DNA of 64,000 bases from Hyphomonas pacifica. GTDB lineage: Bacteria > Pseudomonadota > Alphaproteobacteria > Caulobacterales > Hyphomonadaceae. This document shows positions 57,375-64,000 of the stretch, in pieces. The position numbers and the translations under genes are program-made. The notes under the pieces are model-generated. The model was given only the letters and a program-made list of their open reading frames with translations, did no database searches and was not told the DNA's origin. Positions within the stretch are counted from its first letter, which is position 1. The number at the start of each line of letters is the position of its first letter. Location of the stretch: the NCBI RefSeq assembly GCF_000682675.1, contig NZ_AWFA01000023.1, positions 1-64,000 of the forward strand, written 5' to 3'.

Positions 57375-58433
57375 TTGGCTGAGACGCCGCCCATGGTTCG
57401 TAACAGACGTTTTGCCCGTACGGCGCGGAGCAGTTCGCTTGGCTTTGGAGTCCTGATCTTATGCTATCTCGCATTTCTCCTGTCAGGCTGTGCCAGTCCC
57501 GTGACACAAGCCAGGTTAAGTCCCATGACGCCGCCTGAACCCGCCTTTCTGCCGGAAGACAGCACCTTCGTCTCTTTCGATGGCGCGCATCTTGGTCTGA
57601 CAGTCTGGCCTGCTGAGGGGACGGCTCAGCCTGAGCATGTCGTGATTGGCCTTCATGGCATGAATGATTATGCCAATGCTTTCCATATGGCGGCGCCATA
57701 TTGGGCCGGGCAGGGCGTGACGACCTATGCCTATGATCAGAGAGGCTTTGGTAGATCTCCTAAGCGCGGCCTCTGGCCTGAGGAAGAGGTCATGCGGCAA
57801 GATCTTCGCACGGCGGCGGCTCTGGCGCGCAAGGCGCATCCAGATGCAACGATCACAGTGGTTGGCATATCCATGGGGGGCTCTGTGGCGATATCTGCCT
57901 TTGGGTCTGACAATCCACCAGATGCAGACAGGCTGATCGCATCTGGCCCCGGTTTGCGGGGGTGGGGCGCGATGAATTTCCTCTACAGGGCCAGCTTGTG
58001 GGCCTCAACGCATACGAGACCAGGTTGGATTGTGCGGCCTCCGGAGCGTTTCGTGCGCATCGAACCGTCAGACAATATCGAGATGTTGCGCCGAACATGG
58101 GAAGACTCGCTAATGCTGCGGGATAACCGGATCGATCAGGTCTATGGGCTGGTCTCCTTGATGGAGACGGCGCATCAGCGCGTTGCGAGTTTGTCACCCA
58201 ACCTGCCTGTGCTGCTGTCTTATGGCGCCAATGACTATGTTGTGCCGCCCAAAGGCGTGAAACGGACCGCGAAAGAACTGCCGGATCATGTCAGGACAGT
58301 TTATTACGAAAATGGCTATCACATGCTGACTCGGGATTTGCAGGCAGAGACAGTGCATGCCGATTATCTGGCTTTCATGGTCAATCCGGCTGGCGATCTA
58401 CCCAGCCATGCGCCTGAATGGCCGTTTCGCTAG
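57375..58433 (+). CDS. alpha/beta hydrolase lipoprotein (serine aminopeptidase/lysophospholipase-like)
   Basis: A 352-residue envelope lipoprotein. A basic N-region and hydrophobic segment end in the lipobox LLSGC. The hydrolase domain has the oxyanion-hole HGMNDY, the nucleophile in GISMGGS, the acid region GANDYVVP and the catalytic His in NGYHMLTRD, so the triad is complete. It resembles monoacylglycerol-lipase/S33-type hydrolases; the substrate is probably a lipid ester. TTG at 57375 has GGAGGAG exactly 6 nt upstream; an ATG at 57393 is the alternative, without such a site. The gene is divergent from pirin and precedes clpP by about 110 bp. Confidence 0.88.
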   Translation: MAETPPMVRNRRFARTARSSSLGFGVLILCYLAFLLSGCASPVTQARLSPMTPPEPAFLPEDSTFVSFDGAHLGLTVWPAEGTAQPEHVVIGLHGMNDYANAFHMAAPYWAGQGVTTYAYDQRGFGRSPKRGLWPEEEVMRQDLRTAAALARKAHPDATITVVGISMGGSVAISAFGSDNPPDADRLIASGPGLRGWGAMNFLYRASLWASTHTRPGWIVRPPERFVRIEPSDNIEMLRRTWEDSLMLRDNRIDQVYGLVSLMETAHQRVASLSPNLPVLLSYGANDYVVPPKGVKRTAKELPDHVRTVYYENGYHMLTRDLQAETVHADYLAFMVNPAGDLPSHAPEWPFR

Positions 58434-58545
58434 CAGTTTCCACAGCGCTTTACCTCTTGCGGTGACAGATGCGTGGACAAATATACTTCATTCTGCCACT
58501 CCTGCCCGGTAGAGATTCCCGCTATAGATGAGCAAGGCCCGATTC

Positions 58546-59169
58546 ATGACGACTTCCTATCAGACAGCTCTTAACCTGGTTCCCATGGTTGTGGAGCAGA
58601 CGAGCCGTGGCGAGCGGGCATTCGATATCTTTTCCCGCCTATTGAAAGAGCGCATCATTTTCGTCACCGGCGGGATTGATGACAGCATGGCAGCGCTGAT
58701 CACATCCCAGCTTCTGTTCCTCGAATCAGAGAATCCGAAAAAAGACATCGCGATGTATATCAACAGCCCGGGCGGTTATGTTTCCTCCGGTCTCGCGATC
58801 TATGACACAATGCAGTACATCCGTTGCCCAATTTCGACCGTATGCATCGGTCAAGCTGCTTCCATGGGATCGCTTCTTCTGGCTGCAGGTCAAAAAGGCA
58901 TGCGCATCGCGCTTCCGAATGCGCGCGTCATGCTGCATCAGCCCTCTGGCGGCTATCAGGGAGTTGCGACCGATATTGAGCGCCACGCCGAGGAAATCAT
59001 TGATCTTAAGCGCCGTCTCAACAACATCTACGTCCGCCACACCGGCCAGGAATATGATGTAATTGAGCGCAAGCTGGATCGGGACACCTTCTTGACGGCT
59101 GAAGAAGCCCAGGAATTCGGCATTGTGGACAAGGTTTTTGAGCGCCGGACAGCCGAGGATGACAAATAG
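58546..59169 (+). CDS. clpP: ATP-dependent Clp protease proteolytic subunit
   Basis: A 207-residue serine protease forming the two-ring ClpP barrel. The catalytic triad is S106 (GQAASMGSL), H131 (MLHQPSGG) and D180. The N-terminus [18 protein letters not shown] is typical. The ATG at 58546 has AAGG 8 nt upstream; an ATG six codons earlier is in frame with a poorer site. A weak hairpin (59193-59214) without a T-run lies after the stop. clpX follows after 126 bp. Confidence 0.96.
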   Translation: MTTSYQTALNLVPMVVEQTSRGERAFDIFSRLLKERIIFVTGGIDDSMAALITSQLLFLESENPKKDIAMYINSPGGYVSSGLAIYDTMQYIRCPISTVCIGQAASMGSLLLAAGQKGMRIALPNARVMLHQPSGGYQGVATDIERHAEEIIDLKRRLNNIYVRHTGQEYDVIERKLDRDTFLTAEEAQEFGIVDKVFERRTAEDDK

Positions 59170-59250
59170 GGTACACCCCTTGCGCAAAAACGGCCTGCCT
59201 CTTGCAGTGCAGGCTCAGAAACTTATTGTCTTGTTAGTAAACGGGTGGGA

Positions 59251-59264
59251 CGTCTTTAAAGACG
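59251..59264. promoter_or_regulatory. 14-bp perfect palindrome in the clpX upstream region
   Basis: CGTCTTTAAAGACG lies 31 bp before clpX. A TTGTTA at 59231-59236 with an 18-bp spacer would place the TTTAAA centre of the palindrome (59255-59260) as a -10 element. The site could thus bind a repressor or simply be a promoter with local symmetry. Confidence 0.4.
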
Positions 59265-59295
59265 AAATTAAGGCTTACCCGGCATTGAGGACGGC

Positions 59296-60558
59296 ATGAC
59301 CAAACAAAACGGCTCAGGCGATTCCAAGAACACGCTTTATTGCTCCTTCTGTGGAAAAAGCCAGCATGAAGTGAAAAAACTAATTGCCGGCCCGACGGTG
59401 TTCATCTGCGATGAATGCGTAGAACTTTGCATGGATATCATTCGCGAAGAGAACAAGACCTCCATGGTCCGGTCTCGCGAAGGGGTCCCCACACCGCAGG
59501 AGATCTGCGATGTCCTGGACGATTATGTCATCGGCCAGGTTCATGCGAAGCGGATTCTTTCTGTTGCCGTTCATAACCATTACAAGCGTCTGTCCCATGC
59601 GGGGAAAACGGACGGTGTTGAGCTGTCAAAGTCCAACATCCTGCTCGTTGGCCCTACGGGTTGCGGAAAGACACTTCTGGCGCAAACGCTTGCCCGTATT
59701 CTCGACGTACCCTTCACCATGGCAGATGCCACGACTCTGACCGAAGCCGGTTATGTCGGTGAAGACGTCGAAAACATTGTTCTGAAGCTGCTTCAGGCCG
59801 CCGACTATAATGTCGAGCGTGCGCAGCGCGGCATCGTCTATATCGACGAGATCGACAAGATTTCCCGCAAGTCCGATAATCCGTCCATCACGCGAGATGT
59901 CTCGGGTGAGGGCGTGCAGCAGGCGCTTCTGAAAATCATGGAAGGCACTGTCGCAGCTGTGCCTCCGCAAGGTGGCCGCAAGCATCCGCAGCAGGAGTTC
60001 CTGCAGGTCGACACAACCAACATTCTCTTCATCTGTGGCGGTGCCTTTGCCGGACTCGACAAGATCATTTCGTCCCGCGGTGAGAGCGCATCTATCGGCT
60101 TTGGTGCCTCCATCAAGGATTCCGAAGATCGTGGCGTGGGTGAAATCCTGCGCAATACGGAGCCGGAAGACCTTCAGCGTTTCGGCCTTATCCCGGAATT
60201 TATCGGTCGTCTGCCTGTGATCGCAACCCTGGAAGATCTGGATGAGAAAGCCCTCATCAAGATTCTGACCGAACCGAAGAATGCTTTGCTCAAGCAGTAC
60301 CAGCGTCTCTTCGACATGGAGAATGTCGAACTGAACTTCACCCCTGAGGCTCTGACGGCTGTTGCCCGCCGCGCTATCAAGCGGAAGACAGGCGCACGGG
60401 GTCTGCGGTCCATCATGGAGGGCATTTTGCTCGACACGATGTTCGAACTGCCAAATCTGCGCGGTGTCGAGGAAGTCGTCATCAATGGCGAAGTTGTCGA
60501 GGGTAATGCGGAGCCGCTCTACGTGCACGCCAAGAAGAGCCAGCCGGAAGCGGGCTGA
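59296..60558 (+). CDS. clpX: ATP-dependent Clp protease ATP-binding subunit ClpX
   Basis: A 420-residue AAA+ unfoldase that delivers substrates to ClpP. The N-terminal zinc-binding domain has C16, C19, C38 and C41. The AAA+ module has Walker A GPTGCGKT (119-126), the GYVGEDVEN pore loop, Walker [11 protein letters not shown] and the IGF loop (SIGFGA) that docks on ClpP. In alphaproteobacteria ClpXP drives cell-cycle proteolysis. The gene ends at a strong terminator; lon, which often follows clpX, is absent here. Confidence 0.97.
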   Translation: MTKQNGSGDSKNTLYCSFCGKSQHEVKKLIAGPTVFICDECVELCMDIIREENKTSMVRSREGVPTPQEICDVLDDYVIGQVHAKRILSVAVHNHYKRLSHAGKTDGVELSKSNILLVGPTGCGKTLLAQTLARILDVPFTMADATTLTEAGYVGEDVENIVLKLLQAADYNVERAQRGIVYIDEIDKISRKSDNPSITRDVSGEGVQQALLKIMEGTVAAVPPQGGRKHPQQEFLQVDTTNILFICGGAFAGLDKIISSRGESASIGFGASIKDSEDRGVGEILRNTEPEDLQRFGLIPEFIGRLPVIATLEDLDEKALIKILTEPKNALLKQYQRLFDMENVELNFTPEALTAVARRAIKRKTGARGLRSIMEGILLDTMFELPNLRGVEEVVINGEVVEGNAEPLYVHAKKSQPEAG

Positions 60559-60582
60559 TCCGCTAACCTGGCCTTTCCAATC

Positions 60583-60620
60583 AAAAAACGCCCCGGCCAA
60601 AATTGGTTCGGGGCGTTTTT
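60583..60620 (+). terminator. Rho-independent terminator of clpX
   Basis: AAAAAACGCCCCG pairs with CGGGGCGTTTTT, enclosing an inner CCAA/TTGG pairing, and is followed by a T-run. It also reads as A/T-flanked on the other strand. Confidence 0.9.
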
Positions 60621-60698
60621 GTTTCCGCTAGAACGCCATTGGTGGCGAAACTATTCACGTTTGCAGCACCGCCAAAGACGCGTCAGTTCTGGATAAAG

Positions 60699-60730
60699 AA
60701 GAGGCCGGTATCCTTCGATACCGGCCTCTA
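60699..60730 (-). terminator. terminator of glnB-glnA
   Basis: A perfect 13-bp stem (60700-60712 with 60717-60729, starting AGAGGCCGGTATC) with a 4-nt loop. On the minus strand it is followed by TCTTTAT, and it lies 29 bp after the glnA stop codon. Confidence 0.8.
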
Positions 60731-60758
60731 CAAGGATTAAGGGAGAGAGATAAGGCCC

Positions 60759-62162
60759 CTAGACCTTGTAGTACATGTCGAATTCCACCGGGTGCGGGTG
60801 GAGTTCATAGCGCATGTTCTCTTCCATTTTCAGTTCGATATATGCATCGATCTGGTCGTCATCGAACACGCCGCCCTTGGTAAGGAACTTACGGTCTGCG
60901 TCGAGCGCTGCAAGCGCTTCTCGCAGTGAACCGCAAACTTGCGGGATCGATTTCGCCTCTTCAGGCGGCAGATCGTACAGGTCTTTGTCCATCGCGTCGC
61001 CCGGATGGATCTTGTTCTCGATGCCATCGAGGCCAGCCATCAGCAGAGCTGCGAAGGCGAGATACGGGTTGGCGGTCGGGTCCGGGAAGCGCGTTTCGAT
61101 ACGCTTTGCTTTCGGGTTGGAGCCGAAAGGAATACGGATCGACGCGGAGCGGTTGCGGGCAGAGTAGGCCAGCATGACCGGGGCTTCATAGCCCGGAACC
61201 AGGCGCTTGTAGCTATTCGTTGACGGGTTTGTCAGGGCGTTCAGGGCACGTGCGTGCTTGATGATCCCGCCGATATAGAACAGACATTGCTCGGACAGGC
61301 CGGCATACTGATCGCCAGCGAAAAGCGGCTTGCCGCCAGACCAGATGGACTGGTGAACGTGCATACCAGAGCCGTTGTCGGCAAACATCGGTTTTGGCAT
61401 GAAGGTCGCCGTTTTGCCGTAGGATGCGGCCACATTGTGGATCACATATTTATATAGCTGCAGGCGGTCCGCCATCGTGGTGAGCGTGGAGAATTTCAAG
61501 CCAAGCTCATGCTGGGCAGGTGCCACTTCGTGGTGATGCTTCTCCGGCTCCAGGCCAATATCGGCCATAACGGACAGCATTTCAGAGCGCATGTCCTGTT
61601 CGGAATCGACCGGCGGTACAGGGAAATAGCCGCCTTTAGGGCCAGGGCGGTGCCCCATATTGCCCATTGGGTATTCCTTGCCCGTATTCACTGGCAGCTC
61701 GGTTGAATCGAAGCTGTAGCCGGTCTTATGCGGATCGGTGGACCAGCGTACATCGTCAAAGACAAAGAACTCGGCTTCCGGTCCAAAGAACACCGTGTCA
61801 CCCACACCGCTGGACTTCACATAGGCTTCTGCCTTTTTCGCCGTGGTGCGCGGGTCGCGATTGTAGGCCTGGCCAGAAATCGGGTCCAGGATATCGCACA
61901 TCACTGCCAGCGTGGTTTGCTGGAAGAATGGGTCGATCATGGCTGTGCTGGTGTCCGGCATCAAGAGCATGTCGGACTCATTGATGGCTTTCCAGCCAGC
62001 AACAGAGGAGCCATCAAACATTTGGCCCTCGGTGAAGAAGTCATCTTCAACCATGTCCTTGTGGAAAGACACGTGTTGCATCTTGCCACGTGGATCGGTG
62101 AAGCGGAGATCGACGTATTGTACGTCTTCGTCTTTCATCAGCTTCAGTAGGTTCTCAGCCAT
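60759..62162 (-). CDS. glnA: glutamine synthetase, type I
   Basis: Makes glutamine from glutamate, ammonia and ATP; the main ammonium-assimilating enzyme. The 467-residue dodecameric GSI shows [10 protein letters not shown], the metal-binding [14 protein letters not shown] and GSGMHVHQS segments, and the ATP-binding [11 protein letters not shown]. Tyr396 in [11 protein letters not shown] is the adenylylation site of the GSI-beta subtype, so control by GlnE is likely. Preceded by glnB (62 nt) on the same strand, in the classic alphaproteobacterial glnB-glnA order, with GGAGGG before the ATG. A GTAAC-CTT-GTTAC inverted repeat lies in the glnB-glnA gap (62199-62211). Confidence 0.98.
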   Translation of the reverse strand: MAENLLKLMKDEDVQYVDLRFTDPRGKMQHVSFHKDMVEDDFFTEGQMFDGSSVAGWKAINESDMLLMPDTSTAMIDPFFQQTTLAVMCDILDPISGQAYNRDPRTTAKKAEAYVKSSGVGDTVFFGPEAEFFVFDDVRWSTDPHKTGYSFDSTELPVNTGKEYPMGNMGHRPGPKGGYFPVPPVDSEQDMRSEMLSVMADIGLEPEKHHHEVAPAQHELGLKFSTLTTMADRLQLYKYVIHNVAASYGKTATFMPKPMFADNGSGMHVHQSIWSGGKPLFAGDQYAGLSEQCLFYIGGIIKHARALNALTNPSTNSYKRLVPGYEAPVMLAYSARNRSASIRIPFGSNPKAKRIETRFPDPTANPYLAFAALLMAGLDGIENKIHPGDAMDKDLYDLPPEEAKSIPQVCGSLREALAALDADRKFLTKGGVFDDDQIDAYIELKMEENMRYELHPHPVEFDMYYKV

Positions 62163-62224
62163 TGGAATTTGCCCTCCAGTAAAAATCAGAATTCATGGGT
62201 AACCTTGTTACAGTACGTCGTAGC

Positions 62225-62969
<745 letters not shown>

Positions 62970-63509
62970 ATGATCTTTCTTGTCCGCCATGGAGAAGCCG
63001 CCGCAGCCTGGGGCAACCACCCCAATCCGGGATTGAGTGATCTTGGGCACAAACAGGCCGAAGCCGTAGCAGATCAGTTAAAGGCTCTTGGGGCTACACA
63101 GGCAATCACCAGTCCCATGCAACGCTGTCGGGAAACGGCCCTGCCTTTTGAGCGCATTATGGGTGTCACGGCCCCTGTTGTGCGCGAAGTCTCGGAGATT
63201 GCGACACCGCATAATGTAACTGACCGTGTTGCGTGGCTGAAGCGCTATATGGCTGGCACATGGGCCGCTGAAGGCAGCGAGCATTTGCCTTGGCGTCAGC
63301 ATATGATGGCACGTCTACAAAAGATTGAAGATGGGACTGTCGTCTTCTCTCATTTTGTCGCGATCAATGCGATTGTAAGTGCGATCGAAAATGCTGAAGA
63401 GACAATTGTCTTCCGGCCTGGCCACTGCTCCATTACTCAATTGGTGCGCGAAGACGGGCTGCTGAAAGTGAAGGAATTGGGCAGCGAATACGCAACCCGC
63501 GTGCTATGA
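62970..63509 (+). CDS. histidine phosphatase superfamily protein
   Basis: A 179-residue phosphatase of the phosphoglycerate mutase-like superfamily. The N-terminal LVRHGEA carries the catalytic His and Arg, ITSPMQRCRETA the second Arg, and SHFVAINAIVSA (about 127-138) the second catalytic His. It is SixA-sized and could act on a phosphohistidine protein or a small phospho-metabolite. GAGG lies about 9 nt before the ATG. The NAD(P)H-hydrate repair gene starts 9 nt downstream. Confidence 0.85.
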   Translation: MIFLVRHGEAAAAWGNHPNPGLSDLGHKQAEAVADQLKALGATQAITSPMQRCRETALPFERIMGVTAPVVREVSEIATPHNVTDRVAWLKRYMAGTWAAEGSEHLPWRQHMMARLQKIEDGTVVFSHFVAINAIVSAIENAEETIVFRPGHCSITQLVREDGLLKVKELGSEYATRVL

Positions 63510-63518
63510 GATCTCCGC

Positions 63519-64000
63519 ATGGGCAGACCTATACTCACACCGCAGGAAATGCGTGACGCCGAGCAAGCCTTGTTCTCGGGCGGCCTCGATAGTTTTGAAC
63601 TCATGCAGCGGGCCGGAAACGCCGTTGCCGAATTTCTTCATGCCAACTGGCCGGAAGGCCGCATTCAGGTCTTGTGCGGACCCGGCGGCAATGGTGGGGA
63701 TGGTTTCGTTGCCGCCAGCCAACTCGCAAAGCTGTGGCGCGATGTCGATGTCTTTTGTCTTGTTCCACGCGACGAGCTGAAAGGCGATGCCGCCAAGGCG
63801 GCAGTCCTGTGGGAAAAGGATATCAAGCCGCTACAGGACGCGCTTGAGGCGCCTCATGATATTGTTCTGGATGCGCTGTTTGGTGGCGGTCTATCTCGTC
63901 CGCTAGAGGGGACTGCGGCGGCATTGGCGCAACGCGGGGGCAGAGTCGTTTCTATTGATGTTCCCTCAGGGATAGATGGCTTCACGGCCAAGCCGCTTGG
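63519..64000 (+). CDS. nnr: NAD(P)H-hydrate epimerase domain (bifunctional Nnr), 3' end beyond window
   Basis: The first 160 residues are visible and the frame is open at the window edge. They form the YjeF N-terminal (epimerase) domain: LTPQEMRDAEQALF, MQRAGNAVAE, the nucleotide-binding GPGGNGGDGFVAAS, LDALFGGGLSRPLEG and VSIDVPSGIDGF. In most bacteria an ADP-dependent dehydratase domain follows in the same protein; that part is off the window. The protein repairs hydrated NADH and NADPH. Nnr near glnB is frequent in alphaproteobacteria. Confidence 0.92.
   Translation, partial: MGRPILTPQEMRDAEQALFSGGLDSFELMQRAGNAVAEFLHANWPEGRIQVLCGPGGNGGDGFVAASQLAKLWRDVDVFCLVPRDELKGDAAKAAVLWEKDIKPLQDALEAPHDIVLDALFGGGLSRPLEGTAAALAQRGGRVVSIDVPSGIDGFTAKPL

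Noticed and set aside
59256-59271. CtrA-like TTAA-N-TTAA motif upstream of clpX
   Set aside because: The two TTAA boxes are separated by 8 bp rather than the 7 bp of the CtrA consensus.

Overview
The window reads as chromosomal core DNA of an alphaproteobacterium, most likely from the Caulobacterales/Maricaulales group (a Hyphomonadaceae-like marine bacterium; the family is inference). Supporting signs are an Entner-Doudoroff (ED) operon, a 14-gene nuoA-N operon whose NuoE carries a long C-terminal extension, birA-coaX-rnj directly after nuoN, a short prolyl-tRNA synthetase, a single LolC/E permease with LolD, and LpxI rather than LpxH in the lipid A operon. I saw no insertion sequence, prophage, CRISPR array, rRNA or plasmid marker.

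Layout. 1-0.8 kb: a bidirectional terminator, a carboxymuconolactone-decarboxylase-like gene (-) and tRNA-Trp (+). 0.8-9.3 kb: glucose/alpha-glucoside catabolism, with a GH13 alpha-glucosidase convergent on a LacI-family regulator, which is divergent from zwf-pgl-edd-glk-eda. 9.3-11.8 kb: purB (-) and an exported repeat protein with a peptidoglycan-binding domain. 12.0-28.9 kb: nuoA-N, interrupted after nuoD by an NTF2/SnoaL-like gene and a 32-codon ORF, then birA and coaX. 28.9-34.6 kb: RNase J, methylmalonyl-CoA epimerase, a DUF1467 membrane protein, proS, lolC/E and lolD. 34.7-40.1 kb: dnaE, rpsB, tsf. 40.1-52.5 kb: one long envelope and lipid chain, pyrH-frr-uppS-cdsA-dxr-rseP-bamA-skp-lpxD-lpxA-lpxI-lpxB, with fabZ missing from its usual place. 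52.5-57.2 kb (-): an FAD oxidoreductase, rlmJ, an M28 peptidase lipoprotein and a pirin. 57.4-60.6 kb (+): a lipoprotein hydrolase, clpP and clpX. 60.7-64 kb: glnB-glnA (-), divergent from a histidine-phosphatase gene and a NAD(P)H-hydrate repair gene cut by the window end.

How it works together: alpha-glucosidase releases glucose, Glk phosphorylates it, and Zwf-Pgl-Edd-Eda turn it into pyruvate and glyceraldehyde-3-phosphate. Complex I oxidises the resulting NADH. The pyrH-lpxB chain joins ribosome recycling and UMP supply to undecaprenyl phosphate, CDP-diacylglycerol, isoprenoid, outer-membrane-protein and lipid A biogenesis. Stop/start overlaps (TAATG, ATGA, GTGA, TTGA, TAGTG) link most operon members, which points to strong translational coupling.

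The window is mainly ordinary core genome. Points that deserve a second look are the two extra genes inside the nuo operon, the NuoE helix-hairpin-helix extension, the 12-codon leader ORF overlapping pyrH, the displaced fabZ, the repeat-rich cell-wall protein, the CG-centred operators in the ED control region and an NtrC-like site upstream of glnB. No clearly novel multi-gene system was found.
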